A DNA stretch of 53,511 nucleotides from Oscillospiraceae bacterium (GTDB lineage: Bacteria > Bacillota > Clostridia > Oscillospirales > Oscillospiraceae). Position 1 is the first letter of the stretch. The number at the start of each line of letters is the position of its first letter. The notes beneath the pieces were generated by a model. It did not search any database. It was not told where the DNA came from and worked only from the letters and a program-made list of their open reading frames with translations. The stretch spans positions 1 through 53,511 of the forward strand of contig SVLH01000009.1 of the NCBI GenBank assembly GCA_015068025.1, in the 5' to 3' direction. This document shows positions 31,621 through 40,532 of the stretch, piece by piece. Both the position numbers and the translations under genes were made by a program.

Positions 31621-32223
31621 ATGGCAGGAACTATGATCCACGAAGCAGAAAGCGCCGCCGTGCTGGACGCCATCCGTCAGGATGCCGCAGCCGCCGCCGC
31701 GCAGCTGGCAGAAGTCGCCGGACTTCGCAAAGGACACATTGTTGTCATCGGCTGCAGTAGCAGCGAGGTGGTTGGCAAGCTGGTTGGCAGTTGGTCTACC
31801 CCGGAGGTAGGCCGTGCCATTTACGAGGGGCTTGCCTCCGTGTTCGACCCCATGGGCGTCTACATCGCCGCCCAGTGCTGCGAGCATCTCAACCGCGCCG
31901 TCATCGTGGAGCGCGACGCCGTGCCCGGCGCTGAGATCGTCAACGTGGTACCCCAGCCCAAGGCCGGCGGCTCCTTTGCCACCGCCTGCTACGCCGCCTT
32001 CCGCCGCCCCGTGGCGCTGGAGGAGATCCGTGCCGACGCCGGTCTGGACATCGGCGGCACCCTCATTGGCATGCACCTGAAAAAAGTGGCGGTGCCCGTC
32101 CGCCTGCCCCAGAATCACATCGGTCAGGCCATGCTCCTTGCCGCCAGAGTCCGCCCCAAGTTCATCGGCGGCGAGCGCGCCCACTACGACGACGCCCTGA
32201 AAGACGGCTACCCCGCCCCCTGA
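31621..32223 (+). CDS. UPF0340 (YwlG/TIGR01440) family protein
   Basis: The 200-aa protein matches the UPF0340 family over its length, with IVVIGCSSSEVVG, QCCEHLNRAVIVE, PKAGGSFATACY and DIGGTLIGMHLKKVAVPVR. The function is unknown; the family is widespread in Bacillota and has a phosphosugar-binding-like fold. AAAGGAATG precedes the ATG at 31621; an internal ATG four codons later is also possible. No clear promoter was seen in the 90 bases after recG. Confidence 0.88.
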   Translation: MAGTMIHEAESAAVLDAIRQDAAAAAAQLAEVAGLRKGHIVVIGCSSSEVVGKLVGSWSTPEVGRAIYEGLASVFDPMGVYIAAQCCEHLNRAVIVERDAVPGAEIVNVVPQPKAGGSFATACYAAFRRPVALEEIRADAGLDIGGTLIGMHLKKVAVPVRLPQNHIGQAMLLAARVRPKFIGGERAHYDDALKDGYPAP

Positions 32224-32227
32224 CCCC

Positions 32228-32293
32228 AAGACGCAAAGAAGCCTCTGCCAGGCGGTTCCCCCGCCCCCAAAAGACGCAAAGAAGCCTCTGCCA
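32228..32293 (+). repeat. 23-bp direct repeat duplicating a terminator arm
   Basis: The same 23 bases, ending gcctctgcca, occur at 32228-32250 and 32271-32293. Only the second copy is followed by its complementary arm. Confidence 0.9.
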
Positions 32294-32312
32294 TTGGGCA
32301 GAGGCTTTTCTT
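32283..32312. terminator. Bidirectional terminator
   Basis: agcctctgcc / ggcagaggct with an attg loop is followed by TTTTCTTTTA. It lies between the convergent UPF0340 and hydrolase genes. Confidence 0.88.
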
Positions 32313-33257
32313 TTATTTTATATTGTCGGCGCAGAACTTCTCCAGCGCACCCAGATAGGCCGGCATATCCACATACCAGCTGATGCCGTGTTCCGCCGTC
32401 GGCACGGTCACCACCGTCACCGGCGAGGCGCAGGCTTCCGCCAGCTTATGCACCATCTCGCAGGGAACGATGCTGTCCCCCTCGCCGTGGATGAGCAGCA
32501 CGGGGACTTTCGCCCGCCCCAGCGCATCCACCGCCGTTTCCGCCTGCGCATCGAAACCCCCGTACAGCCGTGCGCCCAGCCGCAGCAGCTGCCATGTGGG
32601 CGCAAGGGGCAGCTTTCTTTTGCGGACGGTGGCCTTCAGGATCTCCTCCGGGCCGGAGAAGCCGCAGTCCGCGGCCACGCCCCGCACGTTGGGCGGCAGA
32701 TCCAGCCCCGCCGCCATCAGCACCGTGGAGGCACCCATGGAGATGCCCCAGAGGAACACCGGCGTGTCCTCCCCCAGCCGCGCGTTCATGGCATGCACCC
32801 ATGCAAGGCAGTCATACCGCTCGCGGATGCCGAAGGTAATGGTCTTGCCCTCGCTCTCGCCGTGAGCGCGCTGCTCCACCAGCAGCACGTGCCAGCCCTT
32901 TTCCCGGCAGAAATGCAGTCCGCCGCTGGCGTCCCGTTCCGGGGTGGAGCGGTAGCCGTGGAAGAAGATCATCAGCGGGGCGCCAGCCTCTCCGGCATAG
33001 TACTTCCCCGCCAGCGTCAGGCCGTCGTGGGAGGTCACCGTTACTCGCTCGTACTCCACCGCTGCGGTGCGGCGGATGTTGCGCAGCATCTCCTCCCGGT
33101 AGCGGTCAAACTGCTCGCCCTCCGGGATCTCCTCCATATCGGCCTGCCGCTTGGGGTCGCGGCCAAAGGCCTCCCGATAGGCGTAGGCAGAGGCCGCCAG
33201 CACGGCGGCTGTTCCTACTGCGGCTGCGACCGCAATGCGCCTCATTGCCTTTCTCAT
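32313..33257 (-). CDS. Alpha/beta hydrolase with N-terminal membrane anchor
   Basis: The 314-aa protein has an N-terminal hydrophobic segment (about 8-26) and an alpha/beta hydrolase fold. The oxyanion region is IFFHGYRSTP, the nucleophile Ser sits in WGISMGAST, the acid in HGEGDSIVP and the His in TAEHGISW. Relatives (YhfR/FrsA-like or cell-surface esterases) act on esters or peptides; the substrate is unknown. The ATG at 33257 follows GGGGGA. It is the last gene behind mtaB and the HD gene, with 14 bases between. Confidence 0.87.
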   Translation of the reverse strand: MRKAMRRIAVAAAVGTAAVLAASAYAYREAFGRDPKRQADMEEIPEGEQFDRYREEMLRNIRRTAAVEYERVTVTSHDGLTLAGKYYAGEAGAPLMIFFHGYRSTPERDASGGLHFCREKGWHVLLVEQRAHGESEGKTITFGIRERYDCLAWVHAMNARLGEDTPVFLWGISMGASTVLMAAGLDLPPNVRGVAADCGFSGPEEILKATVRKRKLPLAPTWQLLRLGARLYGGFDAQAETAVDALGRAKVPVLLIHGEGDSIVPCEMVHKLAEACASPVTVVTVPTAEHGISWYVDMPAYLGALEKFCADNIK

Positions 33258-33271
33258 CACAAATCCCCCAT

Positions 33272-33847
33272 TTACTTCAATTCGTCCAGCGTGAGGGAAA
33301 AGCTGTCCATAAAGGTTGACATAAAGTAGCCCACCTCGGGCAGCGCCTGTTCCTCCAACGCGCGGCGGGTCTGGGTGGCAGCCTCACGGAATTCCAGATT
33401 GCCGGCCTTCAGCTCCTCCACGCACTTGATGTAGGCAGACAGCTTATCCGCCGCCTTCACCAGCTGCTCCACCTCGCCGCCGCTTTCCGTGATGACCGGG
33501 GCGTAGACCGCCTGCAGTTCCTCCGGCAGCATGTGCAGCAGCTTCTTCTCCGCCACCGCCTCCACGTCTTTATACGCTTTGCGGATGGCGGGATTGTCAT
33601 ACTTGATGGGAGTGGGCATATCGCCGGTGAGGATCTCGCTGGCGTCGTGATACAGCGCTGCCACCGCCACCTGACCTGTATCCACGCTGCCGCCGAATTT
33701 CTCATTACGGATCACCGCCAGGGCGTGAGCCAGCACCGCCACCTGATGGCTGTGCTCCTGCACGTTCTCCTGTGCGGTGTTTCGCATCAGCGCCCAGCGC
33801 TGGATGAAACGCATACGGGAAATGTATGCAAAAAAGTGACTTTTCAT
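33272..33847 (-). CDS. HD-domain phosphohydrolase (YfbR-like 5'-deoxynucleotidase)
   Basis: The 191-aa protein has the HD-domain metal ligands His in QEHSHQVAVLAH, His-Asp in ALYHDASEILTGD and a downstream Asp in KAADKLSAY. It matches the YfbR family, which removes 5' phosphate from deoxynucleoside monophosphates. Conserved RNTAQENVQEH and GDMPTPIKYDNP support this. Three bases separate it from the mtaB stop, so translation is probably coupled. Confidence 0.9.
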   Translation of the reverse strand: MKSHFFAYISRMRFIQRWALMRNTAQENVQEHSHQVAVLAHALAVIRNEKFGGSVDTGQVAVAALYHDASEILTGDMPTPIKYDNPAIRKAYKDVEAVAEKKLLHMLPEELQAVYAPVITESGGEVEQLVKAADKLSAYIKCVEELKAGNLEFREAATQTRRALEEQALPEVGYFMSTFMDSFSLTLDELK

Positions 33848-33850
33848 GTC

Positions 33851-35140
33851 TTATTCCTCCACAATTTCGCCAATCAGTGCTTCTCCATCAATCCCTGTAA
33901 TGCGAACCTGCTTTACAGCATTGTGCAGGTTCTCTCCTGCCGCCAGCACCTCCATATAGTTGGGTGCGTGGCCGCAAAACCGCTCGCCTTTGGTCTGTTC
34001 GAACAGCACGGGATAGGTCCTGCCCACGCAGCCTTCCAGATAAGCGCGCTGCATCTCCGCCGCCACGGCGGCAGCCCGGGCGGCACGTTCTTCCTTCACC
34101 GCCTTGGGCACCTGCTGCATCTTTGCCGCAGGCGTGCCGGGGCGGATGGAGTAGGGGAAAATGTGCATCTGGGCGAAGCCGCACCTGCGGATGAATGCCA
34201 GCGTGGCGGCGAACTCCTCCTCCGTCTCCTCGGGGAAGCCGGTAATCATGTCCGTGGTGACGGCGGGCCGGTCGAAGAAGCGGCGCAGCAGCTCCACGGA
34301 TTCCAGATAGCGGGCGGTGTCGTACTTGCGGTTCATCCGCTGCAAGGTGGCGTCGCAGCCGCTCTGCATGGACAGGTGGAACTGGGGGCACAGGTTTTCC
34401 AGCTTTGCTGCCCGGCGGCAGAAGTCCTCGGTGATGGTGCGGGGCTCCAGACTGCCCAGCCGGATGCGGACATCGGGTGCGGCGGCGCAGATGGCCTCCA
34501 CAAGGTCGATGAGGGTCTGGCCGGTTTTCAGGTCACGACCCCAGGAGGAAATTTCAATGCCCGTGAGCACGATCTCCCGATAGCCCTGCTTTGCAAGGTC
34601 GGAGGCCTGCTCCACCGCCGCAGTCAGGGGCAGCGAGCGCACGGGGCCGCGGGCGTAGGGGATGATGCAGTAGGTGCAGAAATTGACGCAGCCGTCCTCC
34701 ACCTTCAGCATGGCGCGGGTGCGGCGGCTCTGCCCGCCTGCGGGCAAAATCTCAAACACACGGCGCTCGAAGGAGTTGTCGATGGCCTGGATCCGCCGCT
34801 TCTCCTCCGCCGCCTGTTCCAGCAGGTCGAGGAAGGCCATGCGGTCGCCGGTGCCGGAGATGAGATCCACATCCAGCTTCTCCATCTCCCCGGCGTGGGT
34901 CTGGGGGTAGCAGCCGCAGATGGCAGCCACCGCCTCCGGATGCTGGCGGCGGACACGGTGGAGCACCTGACGGGACTTCTGGTCGCTGACCGCGGTGACG
35001 GAACAACTGTTGATGACATAGGCGTCCGCCTCGGCGGAAAAGTCCACCACTTCGTGACCGCGGCGGCGCAGCTCCTGCTCCATAGCCTGGGTTTCGTACT
35101 GATTCACTTTGCACCCGAGGGTGTAAATGGCAACTTTCAT
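33851..35140 (-). CDS. mtaB: tRNA t6A37 methylthiotransferase MtaB
   Basis: The 429-aa radical SAM enzyme adds a methylthio group to t6A at position 37 of tRNAs reading ANN codons. The N-terminal UPF0004 domain supplies three cysteines for one cluster (LGCKVNQYET, NSCSVT, CGCYPQ). The radical SAM domain has CVNFCTYCIIPYARG, and a TRAM domain closes the protein. The start motif TLGCKVNQYET points to MtaB rather than MiaB (which has TxGCQMN) or RimO. AAGGAG precedes the ATG at 35140. First gene of a three-gene minus operon; it needs Fe-S, and a cysteine desulfurase gene lies divergent to it. Confidence 0.93.
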   Translation of the reverse strand: MKVAIYTLGCKVNQYETQAMEQELRRRGHEVVDFSAEADAYVINSCSVTAVSDQKSRQVLHRVRRQHPEAVAAICGCYPQTHAGEMEKLDVDLISGTGDRMAFLDLLEQAAEEKRRIQAIDNSFERRVFEILPAGGQSRRTRAMLKVEDGCVNFCTYCIIPYARGPVRSLPLTAAVEQASDLAKQGYREIVLTGIEISSWGRDLKTGQTLIDLVEAICAAAPDVRIRLGSLEPRTITEDFCRRAAKLENLCPQFHLSMQSGCDATLQRMNRKYDTARYLESVELLRRFFDRPAVTTDMITGFPEETEEEFAATLAFIRRCGFAQMHIFPYSIRPGTPAAKMQQVPKAVKEERAARAAAVAAEMQRAYLEGCVGRTYPVLFEQTKGERFCGHAPNYMEVLAAGENLHNAVKQVRITGIDGEALIGEIVEE

Positions 35141-35149
35141 GGTTTCTCC

Positions 35150-35178
35150 TTGCACTTGACGCAAAACATTACTATAAT
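35150..35178 (+). promoter_or_regulatory. Possible promoter of the cysteine desulfurase operon
   Basis: TTGCAC (35150-35155), 17 bases, TATAAT (35173-35178). A second TATACT lies at 35190. The mtaB promoter must lie in the same AT-rich 60 bases, but I could not fix it. Confidence 0.5.
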
Positions 35179-35237
35179 AATAAGTTGATTATACTGACAA
35201 AATCCTCTTTGAGCAAGTCCCAACAAAAGGAGTAGCT

Positions 35238-36380
35238 ATGATTTATCTCGATCACGCCGCCACCACCCCCATCCCCCGGGACGTGGCGGACGCCATGTAC
35301 GAAGTGCTGACGGAGCAGTACGGCAACCCCAGCTCCCAGTACGCCTTCGGCGCAGACATGAAGCGCCGCGTGGAGGCATGGCGGCAGACGGTGGCGGACG
35401 CCCTGGGCTGCCCCGCCAAGAATCTGCACTTCACCTCCTGCGGCACGGAGAGCGACAACTGGGCCATCTCCGCCGCCTGCTGGCAGAACCGCCACCTCGG
35501 AAAGCACATCGTCACCACCGCCGTGGAGCACAGCGCCGTGCGCGAGAGCTGCCGCTGGATGGAAAAGCAGGGCTATGAGGTCACCTTCATCCAGCCCGAC
35601 GGAAACGGCAACATCACCGCCCAACAGGTACTGGACGCCGTGCGGGAGGATACGGCGCTGGTTTCCGTGATGCTGGTGAACAACGAGCTGGGCACGGTCT
35701 ACCCCATCGCCGAGATCGCCGCGGGACTGAAGAAGAAAAACCCCGCCACGCTGCTGCACACCGACGCGGTACAGGCGTTTTTGAAGATCCCCTTCTCCGC
35801 CAGAACGCTGGGGGCGGACTTCATCGCCATCTCCGGCCATAAGGTCGGCGCGCCCAAGGGCATCGGTGCGCTGTATATCAGCGACCGGGTGCGCAACGTC
35901 AAGCCCCTGCTTGCCGGCGGCGGACAGGAGAGCGGTCTGCGTGCCGGCACGGAGGCCACCGCCCAGATCGCAGGCTTTGCCCGTGCCGTGGAAGTGCGGA
36001 TGGAGCGCAGCGAGACCTTTGAAGAAACCGTTTCCCGCATGGCACGGCTGAAAGCATACGCCAAAGAGCAGCTTGCCTCCATCGCAGACGTACAGTTCAT
36101 CGGCAGCGGCGAGGCGCCCCATATCCTCGCCCTGTCACTGGTAGGCTGGCCCAGCCAGAACATCGTCAATGACCTGGGCAGTCAGGGCATCTGCATTTCC
36201 GCTGGCTCCGCCTGCCATCAGGGCAGGCCCAGCCACGTCATCGCCACGCTGAAGCTGCCCAAAAAGGTCGCCGGCGGCGTCATCCGCATCAGCTTCGGCC
36301 CGGACACCACCAAGGCCGAGATCGACGCCTTCGTCTCCGCCCTGAAAACCCACCACGATACCCGTATGCCCATGCTGTGA
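35238..36380 (+). CDS. Cysteine desulfurase (NifS/IscS type)
   Basis: The 380-aa PLP enzyme takes sulfur from cysteine as a persulfide. Motifs are YLDHAATTPIP, the PLP contacts TSCGTESDNW and AVEHSAV, the Schiff-base Lys in SGHKVGAPKG, and the catalytic Cys in SAGSACHQGRPSHV. The long loop places it with the IscS/NifS group I. No iscU or thiI partner follows, so the sulfur acceptor is unknown; it could feed tRNA thiolation or Fe-S assembly. AAAGGAG precedes the ATG. It is followed by a MATE gene after 48 bases. Confidence 0.92.
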   Translation: MIYLDHAATTPIPRDVADAMYEVLTEQYGNPSSQYAFGADMKRRVEAWRQTVADALGCPAKNLHFTSCGTESDNWAISAACWQNRHLGKHIVTTAVEHSAVRESCRWMEKQGYEVTFIQPDGNGNITAQQVLDAVREDTALVSVMLVNNELGTVYPIAEIAAGLKKKNPATLLHTDAVQAFLKIPFSARTLGADFIAISGHKVGAPKGIGALYISDRVRNVKPLLAGGGQESGLRAGTEATAQIAGFARAVEVRMERSETFEETVSRMARLKAYAKEQLASIADVQFIGSGEAPHILALSLVGWPSQNIVNDLGSQGICISAGSACHQGRPSHVIATLKLPKKVAGGVIRISFGPDTTKAEIDAFVSALKTHHDTRMPML

Positions 36381-36428
36381 CCACCGGGCAGCCCCTTTCG
36401 TTCACTATAACCCGTAAGAGGAATCATT

Positions 36429-37814
36429 ATGTCAACTTATGCACATCAGCAGCCGGGCTTCTACCGGCGGGTATGGAAGCTGTCGCTTCCCATGATTTTG
36501 CAAAACCTCATCACCTTTTCTCTCGGCCTGATCGACACCTTCATGGTCAGCCAGCTGGGCAACGAGGAGATGGCGGCCGTGACGGCGGCCAACACCCCGG
36601 CCTTTGTGCTGGTGAGCATCATCTTCGGCGTGCAGAGCGGACTGGGCATTCTGGCCAGCCAGTACTGGGGCAAGCACGATGTAAAAAACATCAACCGCGC
36701 ACTGGGCGTTGCCACCACGCTGGGGCTTGCCATCTCGCTGGTGTTTGCGCTGGCGTTTTTCTTTGCGCCGGTGCAGATCATGGATCTTTTGAGCAACCGC
36801 CACGAGCTGAGTCTCCTCGGCGCACCCTATCTGCGCTGGATCGGCTTCTCCTTCGTGTTCAATATGCTCTCCTCCATCTACGTCAGCGCCCAGCGCAGCG
36901 TGGAAAACGCCGCCTTCGGCATGAAGGTCTTCGGCTTCTCCACCGTGCTGAACACGGGACTGAACTATCTGCTGATCTTCGGCAAGTGCGGCTTCCCTGC
37001 CCTCGGCGTGGAGGGCGCCGCCATCGCCACGCTGCTCTCCCGGTTTGCGGAGTTTGCGATCTGCGTGGTCTGCGCCCTGCGCAGCAAGACGGTGCCCCTT
37101 GACGCCGGCTGCTTCCTCCGTCCCGGACGGGATATGCTGCGCCGCTACGTGAAATACTCCTCCCCCGTTATCCTCAACGAGATGGCATGGGGTCTGGGCG
37201 CCTCTGTGCAGACCATCATCCTCGGCTACACCGCCGTTTCTGTGGAGATGCTGGCCGCCAATGCCGTGGTGGGCAATCTCACCCGGATGTCCCTTGTGGT
37301 CTGCTTTGGTCTCGGCGCTGCCACCGGCGTCATCGTGGGCAAGACCATCGGCGAGGGGCGCAGCCACGACGAGGTGCAGGGCCTGAGCCTGAAGCTGATG
37401 CACTTTACGCTGCTGGTGGGCAGCTGCATTGCGATCTTCGCGCTGGCGCTGGTGCCGGTGCTGTTCGTTCCCGTGGCCTTCCCCCTGTTCAAGCTCTTCG
37501 ACGAATCCGCCCGCATCGCCACGGCGCTGGCTGTGGCGGGCTTCGCCTGCGTGCCGCTGCAGGCGTGCGCCATCGCCGCCGTCACCGGCGTGCTGCGTGC
37601 CGGCGGCGACGTGACCTGGGCCACGATCCTGGATCTCGCCCCCCAATGGCTGGCCGGTCTGCCCCTCACCGCACTGGTGGCACTGGTGCTGCAATGGGGC
37701 TGCTGGCCCATCGCCATCGCCATGCAGGTGGAGTGTGCGCTGAAGACGCCCCTTTGTATGTGGCGCATCCGCAGCGGCAAGTGGATCCACGACGTGACCC
37801 GTGCCACACAGTGA
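36429..37814 (+). CDS. MATE family efflux transporter
   Basis: The 461-aa integral membrane protein has about twelve helices and the MATE start LPMILQNLITFSLGLIDTFM, read by its core SLGLIDTFMVSQLG. Other family segments are GVQSGLGILASQYWGK and GVLRAGGDVTWATILD. It differs clearly from the MATE protein at 26376. The substrate is unknown. GAGG precedes the ATG, and the rRNA methyltransferase-like gene follows after 10 bases, so the three plus-strand genes are likely one transcript. Confidence 0.93.
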   Translation: MSTYAHQQPGFYRRVWKLSLPMILQNLITFSLGLIDTFMVSQLGNEEMAAVTAANTPAFVLVSIIFGVQSGLGILASQYWGKHDVKNINRALGVATTLGLAISLVFALAFFFAPVQIMDLLSNRHELSLLGAPYLRWIGFSFVFNMLSSIYVSAQRSVENAAFGMKVFGFSTVLNTGLNYLLIFGKCGFPALGVEGAAIATLLSRFAEFAICVVCALRSKTVPLDAGCFLRPGRDMLRRYVKYSSPVILNEMAWGLGASVQTIILGYTAVSVEMLAANAVVGNLTRMSLVVCFGLGAATGVIVGKTIGEGRSHDEVQGLSLKLMHFTLLVGSCIAIFALALVPVLFVPVAFPLFKLFDESARIATALAVAGFACVPLQACAIAAVTGVLRAGGDVTWATILDLAPQWLAGLPLTALVALVLQWGCWPIAIAMQVECALKTPLCMWRIRSGKWIHDVTRATQ

Positions 37815-37824
37815 GGAGGCTCTT

Positions 37825-38649
37825 ATGACTTCTCTGTTCCGCTGCCCCATCTGCGGCGAGGCGCTGACACGGCAGGAGCGCACCTATCTCTGCCCCCGCC
37901 GCCACAGCTACGACCTCGCCCGTGAAGGCTACACCCACCTGCTGCCTGCCAACCGCAAGCACTCCGCCGCCCCCGGCGACGACAAGGGCATGGCCGCCGC
38001 CCGGCGGGACTTCCTCTCCAGGGACTACTACGCGCCTCTGCGGGATGCCCTGTGTAAAGAAATCCTCCGCCGCAGCGGCGCAGAGCCGGTCATTCTGGAC
38101 ACCGGCTGCGGCGAGGGATACTACACCGCCGCCATCTACCGCACCCTGTGCGCCGAAGGCAGGAAGCCCCGGATGGCGGGCATCGACATCTCCAAGTTCA
38201 TCCTCCGCTACGCGGCGAAGCGGGAGGCGGACATTGAGTTCGCCGTGGCCTCCTCCTACCACCTGCCGGTGGCGGACGGAGCCGTGGACATCCTGCTCAA
38301 CTGCTTCTCCCCCCTTGCGCTGGAGGAGTTTCACCGGGTGCTGAAGCCGGGCGGGCACTTCCTGTACGTCGTCCCTGCCGCCGACCATCTCTGGGAACTC
38401 AAGCAGGTGCTCTACGACGCACCCTACCCCAACGAGGAAAAGGAAACGCCCTACGAGGGCTTTGCCTACGAGGCCGTCATCCCCGTGGAGGATACGATGC
38501 ACCTTGCCTCCCAGTCGGACATCCACGCCCTGTTCCAGATGACGCCCTACTACTGGAAAACGCCCAAAGAGGGTGCAGCGCGGCTGGCGGCGCTGGACAC
38601 GCTGGACTGCCGCATCGCCTTCCGCATCCACATCTTCAAAAAGTTATAA
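37825..38649 (+). CDS. RlmA-like 23S rRNA (guanine-N1)-methyltransferase
   Basis: The 274-aa protein starts with a zinc site (FRCPICGEAL, LCPRRHSYD), followed by the family stretch GYTHLLPANRKHSAAPGDDK. A class I SAM domain contains ILDTGCGEGYYTAAI and GIDISKFILRYAAK. This order is typical of RlmA enzymes that methylate G745 or G748 of 23S rRNA and can modulate macrolide or tylosin sensitivity. Which position is modified here is not decided. GAGGAGG precedes the ATG at 37825. Confidence 0.9.
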   Translation: MTSLFRCPICGEALTRQERTYLCPRRHSYDLAREGYTHLLPANRKHSAAPGDDKGMAAARRDFLSRDYYAPLRDALCKEILRRSGAEPVILDTGCGEGYYTAAIYRTLCAEGRKPRMAGIDISKFILRYAAKREADIEFAVASSYHLPVADGAVDILLNCFSPLALEEFHRVLKPGGHFLYVVPAADHLWELKQVLYDAPYPNEEKETPYEGFAYEAVIPVEDTMHLASQSDIHALFQMTPYYWKTPKEGAARLAALDTLDCRIAFRIHIFKKL

Positions 38650-38652
38650 AAA

Positions 38653-38685
38653 GAGCCGGACCCATGCGGGCCCGGCTTCTTCTTT
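38653..38685. terminator. Bidirectional terminator
   Basis: agccgg and ccggct arms enclose an inner ccc/ggg pairing and are followed by TTCTTCTTT. It lies between convergent genes. Confidence 0.75.
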
Positions 38686-38690
38686 GCCTT

Positions 38691-39296
38691 TTAGTATTTC
38701 AGCAGCTGTACGCCGGCGGTGTCCGCCGTGATGTCCAGCACAGCGCCATCCAGCCGATGCACCTGCTCCGCCGCCCACAGGCGCAGGAAGTCCTCCGCTT
38801 CCAGCAGCACGGGGAAGCCGCAGTCGGCGTGGCGGTAGTGCATCGGCACCACCCACTTGGGGCGCAGCGCCTCGCACACAGCCTTTGCGCCTGCCGCATC
38901 CACGGTGTAGGTGCCGCCCACAGGGATGAGAATGCCGTCCACCTGACCGATGGCGGCAAGCTGTTCTGCCGTCAGCCGGTGACCCAGATCGCCCAGATGC
39001 GCCACGGTCACGCCGCCGGCGGTGAGGATGTGGATGCGGTTCTCGCCACGCAGGGTACCGAATTCCTCATCATGGAAGACATCCACTGTGCGGATGGTAA
39101 AGGGACTTTCCTTTTCACCCAACAGCGTCACGCCGCCCACGGCGTTATGGTCGAAATGTCCATGGCTGCACAGCACGGCGTGGGCCTGCGTGCAGATGTC
39201 ATCATGACCCGGCACGCCGGTGTAGGGGTCGAGGATGATGGTATAGCCATCCTGCTCCACGGCAAAACAGGAATGACCCAGCCAGGTCAGTTTCAT
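38691..39296 (-). CDS. UPF0173-type metallo-beta-lactamase fold hydrolase
   Basis: The 201-aa protein has the compact MBL fold. It starts MKLTWLGHSCF, with LDPYTG after the second strand, the zinc motif HGHFDH at 45-50, HLGDLGH as third ligand region and VPMHYRH near the end. The UPF0173 family resembles UlaG-like lactonases, but its substrate is unknown. AAGGAGG stands before the ATG at 39296. It lies 87 bases downstream of the DUF4349 gene in the same orientation and may be co-transcribed. Confidence 0.9.
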   Translation of the reverse strand: MKLTWLGHSCFAVEQDGYTIILDPYTGVPGHDDICTQAHAVLCSHGHFDHNAVGGVTLLGEKESPFTIRTVDVFHDEEFGTLRGENRIHILTAGGVTVAHLGDLGHRLTAEQLAAIGQVDGILIPVGGTYTVDAAGAKAVCEALRPKWVVPMHYRHADCGFPVLLEAEDFLRLWAAEQVHRLDGAVLDITADTAGVQLLKY

Positions 39297-39383
39297 GGCG
39301 AAACCCTCCTTATCAAATTTCAAAGGGACGGTTGCCCGTCCCCTTGATTGTATCCGATTTTTCAGGAATTGCAAAGGGTTTTA

Positions 39384-40367
39384 TCAGCCCTGCTCCTCGC
39401 TCTGCCCGGCCTTCTGCTTCTTGAGGGAGAGCTTCTTCGCGATGCGCTTGCGCGCCGTGCGGATGACCAGCACCACGATGGCCGCGATCAGCAGCCACCA
39501 CATCCAGCTGTAAGCAAAGCCCACGGCCAGATCTTCCAGACCATCCACAAAGTCCTTCATGCCGTCGCCGAAGGCGTTGCCCATGCGCTCGCCGAAGGTG
39601 TCGGGCACGGTCTCCACGTTGGAGAGCTTATAGACCTCGTGCAGCGTCACGTTCACCGTGGCGTAGTCCACCTTGCTGTCATAGTGGCGCAGGGTGCCGG
39701 AGAGGCTGTCGATCTGCCACTCGGTCTCGGAGATGGCGGACTCGATGGTGATGATGTCCTCCATAAATTCGGCCTTGGCCAGCAGGGTCTGCAGGCGCTC
39801 CAGCTTGATCTGCTGGGTTTTCAGGCGGCCGGCGGTGTCGTAATAGACCTCGCTGATGTCCTCCTGATTGGACTCCTGACGGGTCACGTGGCACAGCTCG
39901 CCCATCTGGTTCAAAAAGGCGGTGTACTCCTCCGCGGGGATGCGGATCACATAGTTGCCCCAGCGGGAGCCGCTGTTGCGGTTGGTGAGGGTGCTGGTCT
40001 CGTAGTAGCCGCCGAAGTCCTCCGTCAGCTGGGCAAGACCCTTGGAGGCCTCGTCAAACTCCGTGGTCTCCATCTCCATCCACGCGGTGCGAATGAGCTT
40101 CTGCTCCACAGGGCCCAGAGAGCCGGTGCCGGTCTCCACCTTGTCCTCCATGGGGGCGGAGGGTTCTTCATAGTAGATATCGCCGCCGTAGTTCATAGAG
40201 GAGTCGAAGGACTCGCTCTCCATCTTGGACTCCTCTCTGAACGCGCCGTTGGTGGTCATGCCGGGGGCAGCCATATCCATGGCAGCATCACTCTTGGCAG
40301 CACCGCAGGCGGTCAGAGAAAAGAGCATCATCAAGCCCATCAATGCCGCAAACAATCTTCTTTTCAT
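39384..40367 (-). CDS. DUF4349 lipoprotein
   Basis: The 327-aa protein has a lipoprotein signal with lipobox LTAC (Cys21). A disordered Met/Ser-rich segment is followed by the DUF4349 domain (about 95-285), which contains YVIRIPAEEYTAFLNQMGE and a long coiled coil (RLKTQQIKLERLQTLLAKAEF). A membrane helix near 285-305 and a basic tail finish it. The function is unknown. Its promoter resembles that of the ECF sigma gene at 9366, so it may belong to an envelope-stress regulon. AGGAGG precedes the ATG at 40367. Confidence 0.9.
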   Translation of the reverse strand: MKRRLFAALMGLMMLFSLTACGAAKSDAAMDMAAPGMTTNGAFREESKMESESFDSSMNYGGDIYYEEPSAPMEDKVETGTGSLGPVEQKLIRTAWMEMETTEFDEASKGLAQLTEDFGGYYETSTLTNRNSGSRWGNYVIRIPAEEYTAFLNQMGELCHVTRQESNQEDISEVYYDTAGRLKTQQIKLERLQTLLAKAEFMEDIITIESAISETEWQIDSLSGTLRHYDSKVDYATVNVTLHEVYKLSNVETVPDTFGERMGNAFGDGMKDFVDGLEDLAVGFAYSWMWWLLIAAIVVLVIRTARKRIAKKLSLKKQKAGQSEEQG

Positions 40368-40416
40368 CCGTTTTTCCTCCTGTTTTCCGCCGCTTCCAAC
40401 GGCTTCTTTACCCTTA

Positions 40417-40443
40417 TAGACGAACCTGCTGGAAAAAAGTTCC
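40417..40443 (-). promoter_or_regulatory. ECF-like promoter of the DUF4349 gene
   Basis: GGAAC (40443-40439) and CGTCTA (40422-40417) are 16 bases apart, with a T-rich block after GGAAC as in the sigma-gene promoter (9402-9429). No sigma-A promoter was found nearby on this strand. Confidence 0.62.
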
Positions 40444-40452
40444 CGTTTTTCG

Positions 40453-40481
40453 TTGCCTTTTTTCGCAGCAGGCGGTACAAT
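40453..40481 (+). promoter_or_regulatory. Promoter of the alpha-hydroxyacid oxidase gene
   Basis: TTGCCT (40453-40458), 17 bases, TACAAT (40476-40481). Confidence 0.7.
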
Positions 40482-40485
40482 ATAG

Positions 40486-40497
40486 GCAATCGATTGC
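40486..40497. promoter_or_regulatory. 12-bp palindrome at the transcription start (LacI-like operator)
   Basis: gcaatcgattgc is a perfect palindrome with a central CG, the layout of many LacI-family operators. It would lie at about +1 to +10 of the promoter above, a place suited to repression. No cognate regulator is encoded nearby. Confidence 0.45.
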
Positions 40498-40532
40498 AAT
40501 TTTTACTTTATCATACAAAGGAGAGTATCACG

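Noticed and set aside
39348-40532. N-terminal extension of the alpha-hydroxyacid oxidase frame
   Set aside because: It is antisense to the DUF4349 gene, and the promoter and ribosome site place the start at 40533.
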